Source: an uncultured beta proteobacterium
GTDB lineage: Bacteria; Pseudomonadota; Gammaproteobacteria; Burkholderiales; Burkholderiaceae
Reading direction: 5' to 3'
NCBI GenBank assembly: GCA_903867305.1
Contig: CAIPQU010000050.1
Location: forward strand, 1 to 60,124
DNA length: 60,124 nucleotides
In this document: positions 8,213 to 16,795 of the stretch, one piece after another
How positions within the stretch are numbered: the first letter of the stretch is position 1
Layout: every line of letters begins with the position of its first letter
The notes under the pieces: generated by a model
Told to the model about the DNA's origin: nothing
What the model saw: the letters and a program-made list of their open reading frames with translations, nothing else
Databases searched by the model: none
Made by a program: the position numbers and the translations under genes

Positions 8213-9793
8213 CTACTCCTTCATCAAATATTCAGTCAACAAAGGTACGGGTCGACCAGTAGCACCCTTGGCTGCGCCACTTTTCCAAGCAGTACCAGCA
8301 ATATCTAAATGGGCCCAATCATAGGCATGTGTAAAACGCGACAAGTAGCAAGCTGCAGTAATACTTCCCGCTGGACGGCCACCAATATTTGCGAAATCAG
8401 CAAAATTAGACTTTAATTGGTCCTGATAAGCATCATCCATCGGCATATGCCAAACAGTATCTAATGTTGCTTGTCCTGCATGTTGAAGAGCTTTCACTAA
8501 GTGTTCATTTTTACTGAATAAACCTGTATGAACATGACCCAAGGCAATCACACAGGCACCAGTCAATGTTGCTATATCAATCACTGCTTTTGGCCGGAAA
8601 CGTTCAACATACGTCAAGGCATCACACAAAATCAGACGCCCCTCAGCATCGGTATTGAGAATCTCAACAGTCTGACCAGACATCGTCACAACGATATCTC
8701 CAGGCCGTGTTGCTTTACCAGAAGGCATATTTTCACAGGTGGGTATGACGCCAATGACATTTTTCTTTAATTTCATTTGCGCTATCGCTTGCATGGTACC
8801 TAATACCGAAGCAGCCCCACACATGTCGTACTTCATCTCATCCATTCCTTCACCAGGCTTGAGAGAAATACCACCAGTATCAAAAGTGATCCCTTTACCA
8901 ACAATCACAATCGGCGCCTCTTTTGAAGCTCCACCAAGATGGTGCATGATAATAAATTTAGGCGGGTGGTCAGATCCTTGCGTTACGGCTAAGAAAGCCC
9001 CCATTCCTAATTGCTCCATTTCTTTACGCTCTAATACTTGGACTTTGAGTGCGTGCTCTTTACCAACTGACTGTGCTGTTTTGGCTAAATAACTTGGAGT
9101 ACAGTAATTAGGGGGCAAATTCCCGAGATCTTTCGACAAACTCATTCCTTGCGCAACTGCCACTCCAATGCGAACAAACTCTTTAAGCTGTTTTTCCATT
9201 TTTTGAGTCGTCGCTAAAGTAATCGATTTCAATGAAATCGGAGCTTCCATCGGTTTGGTTTTAAATTGTTTAAAGCGTAATCCAAATCGATAAGTAGCTT
9301 CTTCCACGAGTTGTATCGTTTGACGGATCACTAAACTATGGAGAGACTCCTTTTTCAATTCTAAATCTTGTTCAAGTAACCATAAAATAGAACTTGACTG
9401 AGTTCCCATAACAACTCTTAAAGCCGCTCTAGCCGCTTTTGAATACTCAGTTAATAATTTGTTTTCTGTAGTCTTATCAGAAACTTTTGTATGCTCACCC
9501 AACCCGACCAACAAAACACGCTTAGCGTGAATTCCTTTGAGTTTCCATGACTTTTGTTGACTCAACAAGTAGGTTTCACCAACTTTACCTGTAAAGTCTT
9601 TGCCTGAAATAGCGGAATCGATAGCGCCATCTAATAGTTGATCTAACTTCTCTAATTGCTTTGGTAAGCGAGTTTGAGTGTCGCTAGGGGTGTGGGGAAG
9701 GGGTAAAATAACACAATCAACTGGCAACAACAATTGCGCTGTTAAACGATTTTGACCTTCAGGAAAGACTTTCGTGATAAATTTAGTTTGCAT
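8213..9793 (-). CDS. pepA: Leucyl aminopeptidase (M17)
   Basis: A two-metal cytosolic aminopeptidase; E. coli PepA also binds DNA. The 526-residue product has an N-terminal macro-like domain and a C-terminal catalytic domain with the M17 signature NTDAEGRL near 375, a metal-binding stretch VGKGITFDTGGISLKPGEGMDEMK before it, and DIATLTGA after it. The ATG lies 55 bp from the divergent lptF start, so both promoters share that short gap. It heads a pepA-holC-lgt operon. Confidence 0.95.
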   Translation of the reverse strand: MQTKFITKVFPEGQNRLTAQLLLPVDCVILPLPHTPSDTQTRLPKQLEKLDQLLDGAIDSAISGKDFTGKVGETYLLSQQKSWKLKGIHAKRVLLVGLGEHTKVSDKTTENKLLTEYSKAARAALRVVMGTQSSSILWLLEQDLELKKESLHSLVIRQTIQLVEEATYRFGLRFKQFKTKPMEAPISLKSITLATTQKMEKQLKEFVRIGVAVAQGMSLSKDLGNLPPNYCTPSYLAKTAQSVGKEHALKVQVLERKEMEQLGMGAFLAVTQGSDHPPKFIIMHHLGGASKEAPIVIVGKGITFDTGGISLKPGEGMDEMKYDMCGAASVLGTMQAIAQMKLKKNVIGVIPTCENMPSGKATRPGDIVVTMSGQTVEILNTDAEGRLILCDALTYVERFRPKAVIDIATLTGACVIALGHVHTGLFSKNEHLVKALQHAGQATLDTVWHMPMDDAYQDQLKSNFADFANIGGRPAGSITAACYLSRFTHAYDWAHLDIAGTAWKSGAAKGATGRPVPLLTEYLMKE

Positions 9794-9848
9794 TTCAATC
9801 TGCCATCAAATGTTATTGAAAACTCCATTATCCATCTAAAACAAAATC

Positions 9849-10949
9849 ATGATTTTTGAGCAATCTTTAAGAAGAGAATTATCCTACACTACAGGTGCAG
9901 TTTTTCTCGTCTTAATCACCATCATGATGACTACACTCGTCATCCGTATTTTAGGCTTCGCTGCCTCCGGATCAATTAACCCTAAAGATGTTCTCGTTCT
10001 TATTATGCTTGCGGTCATTGGTTATATTGCCATCATCTTGTCTGTTTCGCTGTTCGTAGCGATTATGATGGTTTTAATCCGTTGGCATAAGGATTCAGAA
10101 ATGGTCGTCTGGTATGCCAGTGGTCTCAATCTCAGAATGCTCTACACCCCAGTCCTGCGCTTCTCCATCCCATGGATCATTGTGATTGCAGTGATGGCGA
10201 TTTTTGTCTGGCCTTGGACGAACTCAAAAACGACTGAAATAACTCAAAAATTTAAAGGTCGAGATGAAACCGCAATGATTCTACCGGGACAATTCATCGA
10301 ATCTCTAAACTCTAATCGAGTTTTATTTATTGAGGGTATTGATACTAATTCAAATAAAATCCAAAATCTTTTCGTTTCAGATTTCAAAAATGATCGACTT
10401 ACTGTTGCCATGGCGGAATCAGGCCGTATCAATTTTTTAGACAATGGGGTCAAGCAAATCAAAATTGAGAATGGTCGGCGTTACGAAGGTCTACCATCCA
10501 AAGGTGACTTTAAAATCCTGGAATTTGAAGGTTATACCGTCGATATTGAAAAAAAGCCCCCAAAACCGATTACCTTTAGTCCTAAAGAATCCACCAGCTT
10601 ATCGCTTTTAGAAAACCCTGACCCTGTTGCGATGGGTGAAATTCTTTGGCGGATTGGCTTACCCCTCATGGCATTTGGACTAGTCATGATTGCCGTCCCC
10701 CTTGCCTATGTGAATCCTCGGCGTGGAAACTACATCACGCTGATCTATGCGGTATTTACTTACCTCATCTACAGTAATGTTCTGAATATTTCGCAAACCT
10801 TAGTTTCCGATGGTAAAAAAGACTTTATCAGCAGTTTTTGGCCAATCCATGCTCTCGCAATAGTGATCGCCTACTTATTGGTTCAACATCGAATCAACCC
10901 ATCGATTGCCTGGTGGAAACGACAAATCCCCGGCGGGTACAAACTCTAA
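9849..10949 (+). CDS. lptF: LPS export ABC transporter permease LptF
   Basis: LptF pairs with LptG and the ATPase LptB to pull lipopolysaccharide out of the inner membrane toward the Lpt bridge. The 366-residue protein has the family layout: membrane helices at the N-terminus, a large periplasmic beta-jellyroll (about 105-255), then three helices ending with AYLLVQHRI. It is divergent from pepA, and its stop overlaps the lptG start (TAATG). Confidence 0.94.
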   Translation: MIFEQSLRRELSYTTGAVFLVLITIMMTTLVIRILGFAASGSINPKDVLVLIMLAVIGYIAIILSVSLFVAIMMVLIRWHKDSEMVVWYASGLNLRMLYTPVLRFSIPWIIVIAVMAIFVWPWTNSKTTEITQKFKGRDETAMILPGQFIESLNSNRVLFIEGIDTNSNKIQNLFVSDFKNDRLTVAMAESGRINFLDNGVKQIKIENGRRYEGLPSKGDFKILEFEGYTVDIEKKPPKPITFSPKESTSLSLLENPDPVAMGEILWRIGLPLMAFGLVMIAVPLAYVNPRRGNYITLIYAVFTYLIYSNVLNISQTLVSDGKKDFISSFWPIHALAIVIAYLLVQHRINPSIAWWKRQIPGGYKL

Positions 10950-12103
10950 TGTTTTTACTTTTTCCTAAAATTTATGAGAGATATTTGGCTCGCCAAATTT
11001 ATGTCAATTTTTTATTTATTTTATTTGCCCTGATTTCGTTATTTATTTTCTTTGATTATTTAAATGAGCTTAATAATCTTCGTGGTGATTACACAAACTA
11101 TCTCGCATTGGTCCACATCCTTTTAAAGTCACCAGCACGCTTAGTTGAACTCATCCCCATGGCTGGACTGATTGGCACCATCTATGTTTTCGCTCAACTC
11201 GCTAGCCAATCTGAATTTACTATTTTGCGCATGGCGGGACTCAATATCCCTAAAGGACTATGGACCTTATTTAAAATTGGTATCCCGATCCTTATCGCCA
11301 CGTTTGTTCTCAGCGAATGGGCCGGTCCTTACTGCGACAATCTTGCCGAAGAAATGCGTTCAACTGCCTTAGGGGAGGCTTTAGGAAAAAATTTTAAAAC
11401 AGGTACCTGGATCAAAGATAAATTAGAAAGTTCGGATGCAAAAGGTCCTCGTAAATTAGGTATGCGTTTTGTGAATGTCGGAAATATCCAAAACCGAGGC
11501 GAAATAAAAGGAGTCCGAATGTATGAGTTTGATCAAAATCGCTATCTTTTAGTCATTCGGGAAGCAGAGTCTGGTAGCTATGATGAGCGTGGTTTTTGGA
11601 ACCTCAGAAATATTACCGAAACCAGGGTTGTTGAAGATCGTAAAGTAGACCCACTAGACACATCGTACCGAGCCATTTCCACGCACTTTTCTGAACAACG
11701 ACTAAGATCTCAAGTTACCCCAGAAATTCTCAAAGTTCTTCTGATTAGCCCAGAGAGGATGTCCATCATGAGTCTGTTTCGTTTTATTCAGCACCTTCAA
11801 GACAATCAACAAGATAGTCAAAATTACCAATTGGCGCTTTGGAAAAAAATTGTGTACCCCTTTACGATTTTCGTGATGTTTTGCTTAGCACTGCCGTTTG
11901 GATACCTCCACGCCAGGTCAGGTGGTATTAGCCTGAAAGTGTTCGGTGGAATTATTTTAGGTATTAGCTTTATCTTATTTAATACCCTCTTTTCGCATAT
12001 TGGGCTCCTAATTGCGTGGTCACCATTGTTTACGGCCATTCTGCCTTTAAGTATTTATTTGGCTTTAGGTTTTGTTAGCCTTCTTTGGGTATCCAAACGA
12101 TGA
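10949..12103 (+). CDS. lptG: LPS export ABC transporter permease LptG
   Basis: Partner of LptF in the LptB2FG extractor. I place the start at the ATG overlapping the lptF stop, giving 384 residues beginning MFLLFPKIYERYLARQIY; a longer frame upstream would run far into lptF. N-terminal helices, a periplasmic domain (about 100-270) and C-terminal helices (FGGIILGISFILFNTLF) match the family. The stop TGA overlaps the cbiX start (ATGA), so a cobaltochelatase-like gene is coupled behind it. Confidence 0.93.
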   Translation: MFLLFPKIYERYLARQIYVNFLFILFALISLFIFFDYLNELNNLRGDYTNYLALVHILLKSPARLVELIPMAGLIGTIYVFAQLASQSEFTILRMAGLNIPKGLWTLFKIGIPILIATFVLSEWAGPYCDNLAEEMRSTALGEALGKNFKTGTWIKDKLESSDAKGPRKLGMRFVNVGNIQNRGEIKGVRMYEFDQNRYLLVIREAESGSYDERGFWNLRNITETRVVEDRKVDPLDTSYRAISTHFSEQRLRSQVTPEILKVLLISPERMSIMSLFRFIQHLQDNQQDSQNYQLALWKKIVYPFTIFVMFCLALPFGYLHARSGGISLKVFGGIILGISFILFNTLFSHIGLLIAWSPLFTAILPLSIYLALGFVSLLWVSKR

Positions 12104-12465
12104 AAGCTGTGATCTTCTTTGGACATGGTGCCCGCGATCCTCGTTGGAAAGAGCCCTTCGATCGTCTCCTCTCTCTTTGGATCGAAAAATTTCCTGAAAC
12201 TACAGCTAAATTAGCTTTTCTGGAAATGATGTCTCCATCCCTTCCAGAATGCATAGGATCTCTGCATCAAGCAGGAGTCCATCAAATCCAAATTATTCCG
12301 GTCTTTTTTGGCCAGGGAGGACACTTACGGAAAGACTTTCCAGTGATTCTGGAAGAGTGTCGACGTCTTTATCCCGAAATAGAGTTAAGCAATTCTTCGG
12401 CTGTTGGTGAAAGTGATGCTGTCTTGCAATCGATTGTTGAATTCACCGCCAAATCGATAGACTAA
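12100..12465 (+). CDS. cbiX: Short CbiX/SirB-type chelatase (sirohydrochlorin chelatase)
   Basis: The 121-residue single-domain chelatase starts MKAVIFFGHGARDPRW, with the metal-binding histidine in GHGARD, and has the second family motif IPVFFGQGGHLRKD near 70. Short CbiX proteins act as dimers and insert Co or Fe into sirohydrochlorin. Here iron insertion to make siroheme for sulfite reductase is the likely task. The TTG at 12085 would add five residues; the ATG overlapping the lptG stop is preferred. Its last 81 bp overlap the convergent cobA remnant. This is the intact copy; a truncated relative lies in the sulfate island. Confidence 0.88.
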   Translation: MKAVIFFGHGARDPRWKEPFDRLLSLWIEKFPETTAKLAFLEMMSPSLPECIGSLHQAGVHQIQIIPVFFGQGGHLRKDFPVILEECRRLYPEIELSNSSAVGESDAVLQSIVEFTAKSID

Positions 12466-12828
12466 ATCAGTCCTGTTTTCGATCACAGCTTTTGAAAATA
12501 CCTCACCAACCATCAGGATCGTTGGTGCCCCTTCTTGCCCCCAGCCTTCTAGACCGTTACGTTGAAGATCTTCCAAAGTAGTATATAAATGGTTTTCCTG
12601 GGGCAAGCTAATGGCCTCAATCACAACAACTGAGGTATGTTTACTTCTCCCACTCTCTATCAATTGCTGAGCTATCGCCGTGCAATCTTTTCGCCCCATG
12701 TAATAGATTAAAGTATCAGCATTTAGTTGTTGATCCGTGATTTTCGTTTGTGATGCTATCGATGCTGTTACAAATACAACGCTGCGCGAAATACCATGTA
12801 AGGTTAATGAGTTCTGAATACTAAGCAT
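12385..12828 (-). pseudogene. cobA remnant: C-terminal half of uroporphyrinogen-III C-methyltransferase
   Basis: The 147 residues align with the C-terminal half of the complete methyltransferase at 18427-19245 (shared SIQNSLTL/SIQSSLTL, DTLIYYMGRKD, VVVIEAIS, NNRLQD/NNRVQD). The N-terminal part with the GAGPG S-adenosylmethionine loop and the GGDP motif is missing, so the fragment cannot be an active methyltransferase. Homology stops at about 12828, exactly where an IS200-type transposase tail begins on the other strand. The 81-bp tail overlap with cbiX is kept. It has drifted further from the island copy than the cysB pair has, as expected for a decaying gene. Confidence 0.85.
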
Positions 12829-12829
12829 T

Positions 12830-13018
12830 AAAAATAAAATGTGGAGTGCTGCTCTGTGGTCACCAAGTTACTTTGCTGCCAGTTGCGGTGGAGCGCGAAT
12901 CTCCATAATTCGGCAGTACATCGAACAACAGCAAACACCGGATTAAATTCTAGAACGGCTTCGCCGTCCACGCTATCCTTCCTCGTCCTAAAGGACGGGG
13001 TTTGTCGCGCATTCGATC
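12830..13018 (+). mobile_element. IS200/IS605-type remnant: TnpA C-terminus and right end
   Basis: In the frame ending TAA at 12944-12946, the plus strand reads MWSAALWSPSYFAASCGG and then ISIIRQYIEQQQTPD, the characteristic C-terminus of IS200-type HUH transposases (TnpA). It is followed by two hairpins: ACGGC/GCCGT (12955-12967) and CCTCGTCCT/AGGACGGGG (12981-13000, 2-nt loop). Such subterminal hairpins are recognition structures of IS200/IS605 elements. The rest of the element is gone. It lies exactly at the join between the cobA remnant and the permease stub, so it probably took part in the deletion. Confidence 0.8.
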
Positions 13019-13030
13019 AATTGTAATACC

Positions 13031-13135
13031 CTATTTGCGTTCAGCCTCTATGCCTCTCCCAACCTCCGTCAAGCCAACTAATAAGCCTACCAAAGCTCCA
13101 GCAATAGCATAGGTAAAATCAAAGTAGCTCATCAT
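13031..13135 (-). pseudogene. Stub of a TauE-like permease (first ~26 codons)
   Basis: Minus-strand codons from the ATG at 13135 read MMSYFDFTYAIAGALVGLLV, then GLTEVGRG, closely matching the start of the complete permease at 24451-25233 (YLYIVAGALVGLLVGLTGVGGG). Similarity ends after the first glycine motif, and the frame stops at TAG (13031-13033). It is divergent from cysB, exactly as the intact permease is divergent from the broken cysB in the island. Only the first membrane segment remains. Confidence 0.8.
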
Positions 13136-13256
13136 TTCTATCAACCCAAACTCAAAATATCGAATAGATTACTATTGTGCATAGTAGTAATAAGATTTAC
13201 AAATAATATACAGTCGTTTTAATATATCTTTATAGATATATAAAGGAGAAAGTTCG

Positions 13257-14216
13257 ATGAATTTGCACCAATTTCGATTTGTGAGGGAGGCGGTTCGTCA
13301 AAAATTTAACCTGACAGATGCGGCAAAATCACTTTTCACCTCCCAACCAGGGGTGTCTAAAGCCATCTTGGAGCTTGAAGATGAGCTTGGTGTAGATATT
13401 TTCAGAAGACACGGGAAAAGAATTCGTGATTTGACCGAACCAGGTAAAAAAGTCCTTCAATGTGTTGAAAGGATTCTGAATGAAGTCGAAAACCTCAAAA
13501 AAATTGGTTCAGAATATGCTTCAACCGATCAAGGTAATTTTGTCATTGCGACTACCCATACCCAAGCAAGGTATGCGCTACCTCAAGTGATTTCTGAATT
13601 TACAAAACGCTTCCCTAAAGTTCGCGTCAGTATTCAACAAGGTAGCCCCGCTCATCTCGCTGAATTAATCCTCAGCGATCAAGCGGATATCGCGATTGCT
13701 ACCGAGGGTTTGTCCGAAATTCAAAATATTGTCTCTTTGCCAGGCTACCAATGGCAACACTCTGTAGTCGTGCCCCATGGTCATCCGCTCTTAGCGAAAC
13801 GCCCTCTCGCTTTGGAGGATCTGGTTCAGTATCCCATCATTACCTACGATATTGAATTTGCCGGTAGGAGGAAAATTGATGCAGCATTTGCTAAAAAGAA
13901 TTTAATCCCCGATGTGGTCCTAGAAGCAATTGATGCCGATGTGATTAAAACTTATGTAGAAACTGGTTTAGGAGTTGGCATCGTAGCAGGGATGGCTTTT
14001 GAGGCATCAAGGGATACGGCCCTAGAAATGCTCCCAGCAGGCCATTTATTCGGAAATAATACGACGCGTATTGCTTTAAAAAAAGATGCCTATTTACGAT
14101 CTTTTACATACACTTTTATTGAGTTATTCGCCCCAAGCCTGACCAGAAAACTCGTTGATCAGGCTTTACAAAGCAATGAACTATTAGACGATGAAAACAT
14201 CAACTATGACATTTAG
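13257..14216 (+). CDS. cysB: LysR-family regulator of sulfur assimilation (CysB/Cbl type), intact copy
   Basis: The 319-residue product has a winged helix-turn-helix (about 1-60: MNLHQFRFVREAVRQKFNLTDAAKSLF) and a periplasmic-binding-protein-like effector domain (about 90-300, with TTHTQARYALP and SIQQGSPAHLAEL), as in CysB and Cbl, which sense acetylserine or sulfate/APS and activate sulfate genes. AAAGGAGA just upstream is a good ribosome binding site. The region upstream shares AATAAGATT(T/C)ACAAATAATATA with that of the broken island copy, so binding sites may be conserved. As the only intact copy, it presumably controls the island operon in trans. Confidence 0.9.
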   Translation: MNLHQFRFVREAVRQKFNLTDAAKSLFTSQPGVSKAILELEDELGVDIFRRHGKRIRDLTEPGKKVLQCVERILNEVENLKKIGSEYASTDQGNFVIATTHTQARYALPQVISEFTKRFPKVRVSIQQGSPAHLAELILSDQADIAIATEGLSEIQNIVSLPGYQWQHSVVVPHGHPLLAKRPLALEDLVQYPIITYDIEFAGRRKIDAAFAKKNLIPDVVLEAIDADVIKTYVETGLGVGIVAGMAFEASRDTALEMLPAGHLFGNNTTRIALKKDAYLRSFTYTFIELFAPSLTRKLVDQALQSNELLDDENINYDI

Positions 14217-14259
14217 TGAAAGATGTATGGCTTTTCTTTGAAATAAAAGCAACATTTCA

Positions 14260-15888
14260 TTAAAACACTTGACTAAAAATATAAAAAAGCGAGGCTGATA
14301 AAAACATCGCTGCTGGCAGAGTTAAGATCCAAGCGAGTGCCAAACTCCGAATCGTATCGAACTTCATACCAGAACCATTGGCCGTCATTGAACCCGCCAC
14401 GCCAGAAGTTAAGACTTGTGTAGTGGATACAGGCAAGCCATAAATATCAGCAGCCCCAATCGTTAGCATGGCAACTAATTCTGCGGAAGCCCCTTGACCA
14501 TAGGTGAGATGCGTCTTACCAATCTTTTCTCCAACGGTAATCACGATTCGTTTCCAACCCACCATCGTGCCAAGACCTAAAGCAATCGCAACCACCACCT
14601 TGACCCATAAAGGAATAAATTTCGTTGAATCATCGGTCTGCTTTTTAAATGCCGCTAAATGATCAATCGTTACTTTATCTAACTTCGCATACTCGATAGG
14701 GTCTTTTTGTAACCAGCGAATCGTCTCAGAGGCAAGATACATATCATTCCGGACGTTTGACACTGACTCAGTTGGCACTCCTGCAAATGAACCACTATCT
14801 TTGACTTGTTGAGCAATTCCTCGAGCCATATTCGATAAAGCCGGAATCACACTAGGATTCATTTGACGAGTGCGCACATAGTCGGAAAGTACTTGACGAT
14901 TATCGATCACTTCTTTCGCCATCGACGCGGGCGCTACTACATCTAATTGATAGCTAGTTTTTTCTGCAAGTGCGACATATGCTGTAGCCTCGCTAGTTGT
15001 CATCGCGGTATTTAAAGCATAAACGGTCGGTACGCACCCAATCAAAGTGAGCATGATTAACCCCATACCCTTTTGACCATCATTTGAACCGTGGGCAAAT
15101 GAAACTCCCGTGCAAGTTAATACTAACAAACCACGGATCCAAACTGGGGGAACTTTACCTTTTTTAGGCTCTGTAAATAAACCTTTGTTTTTAATAAATA
15201 CCTTCATCGCTAATAAGAATAAAGCCGAGGCAACAAAACCAATTAAGGGTGATAAAAGCAAAGAGTACCCAACTTTAGTAGCTTGCGTCCAGTCAATTCC
15301 ACTAGTGCCATCACGTCCATGCATCAAGGCATTAGCGACACCAACACCGATAATTGAACCAATTAAGGTGTGGGAAGAAGATGCTGGTATACCCAACCAC
15401 CAAGTCCCCAAATTCCAAATAATTGCGGCAATCAAAAGGGCAAAAACCATAGCAAACCCAGAAGCAGTACCGACTTGTAATATAAGCTCAACGGGCAATA
15501 AGGAAATAATTCCAAAAGCAACTAAACCGCTAGAAAATAATACGCCTAAGAAATTAAAAAAACCTGACCAAACCACTGCAAAGCTTGGGGGTAAGGAGTT
15601 CGTATAAATAACGGTAGCTACTGCATTGGCGGTATCGTGAAAACCATTCACAAACTCAAATCCAAGCGCAATTAATAAGGCCACCCCTAACAAAATAAAT
15701 GGCACCCAATTTTTCACCGTTTGACCATGTGAAGTCGCCTGAACATCAGACGAGATACTCAATACGGTATAGATCAATGCAACAAGTATCAACCCAATGA
15801 AAACAATGACAGTCATCAACGTTGGCTTGTAATCAAGATGCGAATGAGCTAATTCTTCGAGTCCTGCTTTGGTAGAAATTGAGCTCAT
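14260..15888 (-). CDS. PiT-family inorganic phosphate transporter
   Basis: Low-affinity symport of metal-phosphate with H+ or Na+ across the inner membrane. The 542-residue protein has the two PiT signatures: GFEFVNGFHDTANAVATVIY near 76-95 in the N-terminal half and a C-terminal partner motif (GAADIYGLPVSTTQVLTSGV near 475-495). GVSFAHGSNDGQKGMG lies near 260. A long hydrophilic loop (about 295-420) separates the halves, as in E. coli PitA. No PhoU-like gene is next to it. Confidence 0.93.
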   Translation of the reverse strand: MSSISTKAGLEELAHSHLDYKPTLMTVIVFIGLILVALIYTVLSISSDVQATSHGQTVKNWVPFILLGVALLIALGFEFVNGFHDTANAVATVIYTNSLPPSFAVVWSGFFNFLGVLFSSGLVAFGIISLLPVELILQVGTASGFAMVFALLIAAIIWNLGTWWLGIPASSSHTLIGSIIGVGVANALMHGRDGTSGIDWTQATKVGYSLLLSPLIGFVASALFLLAMKVFIKNKGLFTEPKKGKVPPVWIRGLLVLTCTGVSFAHGSNDGQKGMGLIMLTLIGCVPTVYALNTAMTTSEATAYVALAEKTSYQLDVVAPASMAKEVIDNRQVLSDYVRTRQMNPSVIPALSNMARGIAQQVKDSGSFAGVPTESVSNVRNDMYLASETIRWLQKDPIEYAKLDKVTIDHLAAFKKQTDDSTKFIPLWVKVVVAIALGLGTMVGWKRIVITVGEKIGKTHLTYGQGASAELVAMLTIGAADIYGLPVSTTQVLTSGVAGSMTANGSGMKFDTIRSLALAWILTLPAAMFLSASLFYIFSQVF

Positions 15889-16268
15889 TTACTTCTCCAT
15901 GTATGAGTAGTTTTGATGCTAAAGTACAAAATTAATGTCCTAAAGAAATGACTAAAAATCCTCATATCAATAAAGGCTTTATGTAATCACTACTTAATCT
16001 AATGATGAATAGATGCATATTCTTATCCCCTAGTTGCTTATCATTTAAACGCGAGTAAAGGATCGATCGCTTGATTTAAATCAAATGAGTTCATGGTTTT
16101 TAAAAACAGTTTTTAAATTTAGAAGATTTAAAACCATTAAAGCCAGAAAAAATATAGCTCTACGGTATTTTTGTTGAAATGACTTCTGAGTTTTAGGCGA
16201 AACAGAAACTTTAGTTCCATGTATCATCAAGTCATAGCTCAATATTTAAATCTTTCAAGGAATTTGTA
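15889..16268. other. 380-bp divergent intergenic region
   Basis: It contains no credible gene. It holds the promoters of the phosphate transporter (leftward) and glutathione peroxidase (rightward), an FNR/CRP-like palindrome (16071-16084), and an imperfect long inverted repeat (ATGGTTTT at 16093-16100 with AAAACCAT at 16130-16137). The DNA is very A+T-rich. Confidence 0.6.
16071..16084. promoter_or_regulatory. Possible FNR/CRP-family binding site
   Basis: TTGATTTAAATCAA is a perfect match to the FNR core TTGAT-N4-ATCAA. It lies almost equally far (about 185 bp) from the divergent starts of the phosphate transporter and glutathione peroxidase, which is rather far for direct control. An A+T-rich region can produce such a palindrome by chance. 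Confidence 0.4.
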
Positions 16269-16742
16269 ATGCTCCCCAATATTCAATTAGACGATATAAA
16301 AAATACACCTCGAAATCTACAAGACTATGCAGGTAAAAGTCTATTAATCGTTAATGTGGCAAGTAAATGTGGATTTACCAACCAATACAAAGGCCTTCAA
16401 TCTTTATACGAACAATATCAATCAAAAGGGCTTGAAATTTTAGGTTTTCCTTGCAATCAATTTGGATCTCAAGAACCGGGCTCTGAAGAGGATATTCAAA
16501 ATTTTTGTGAAACAAATTACAAAATTACTTTTCCGATGTTCGCCAAAATTGATGTCAATGGGGCAAATACTCATCCACTGTATGCATTTTTAAAACAAGA
16601 GTGCCCAGGTATTTTAGGAACTGAATCCATTAAATGGAATTTCACTAAATTCTTTCTTAATAAAGAAGGTAAAGTGTTGAAGCGCTATGCTTCGAATGAT
16701 GATCCGGCTTCCATTGCAAAAGAAATTGCATCACAACTTTAA
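16269..16742 (+). CDS. Glutathione peroxidase family thiol peroxidase
   Basis: Reduces H2O2 or organic hydroperoxides, in bacteria mostly with thioredoxin. The 157-residue product has the peroxidatic motif ASKCGFTNQY with Cys34 (cysteine, not selenocysteine), the GFPCNQFGSQEPG motif near 60 with the likely resolving-region cysteine, and the WNFTKFF motif near 130 with the Trp and Asn of the catalytic tetrad. TCAAGGAATTTGTA before the ATG gives a reasonable ribosome binding site. It converges on the GAF/PAS gene through a shared terminator. Confidence 0.93.
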   Translation: MLPNIQLDDIKNTPRNLQDYAGKSLLIVNVASKCGFTNQYKGLQSLYEQYQSKGLEILGFPCNQFGSQEPGSEEDIQNFCETNYKITFPMFAKIDVNGANTHPLYAFLKQECPGILGTESIKWNFTKFFLNKEGKVLKRYASNDDPASIAKEIASQL

Positions 16743-16753
16743 CTAATTACTCC

Positions 16754-16795
16754 TTGTTTTAAAAGATTCCTCTTATCCGAGGTCTTTTAAAACAA
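16754..16795. terminator. Bidirectional terminator overlapping the end of the GAF/PAS gene
   Basis: A 13-bp perfect inverted repeat (TTGTTTTAAAAGA at 16754-16766, TCTTTTAAAACAA at 16783-16795) encloses an inner CCTC/GAGG stem. The stem is A+T-rich with T-runs on both sides. The last codons of the minus-strand gene (stop at 16773) lie inside the hairpin. Confidence 0.75.

Noticed and set aside
10838..10948. Extended start for lptG
   Set aside because: The added 37 residues lie inside lptF and are not conserved in character; ATG 10949 overlaps the lptF stop as in other operons.
12841..13026. Plus-strand frame of 61 codons over the IS remnant
   Set aside because: It is in another frame from the TnpA tail, which is the real coding remnant there.
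14217..14259. Terminator between cysB and the phosphate transporter
   Set aside because: No stable hairpin with T-run is visible.
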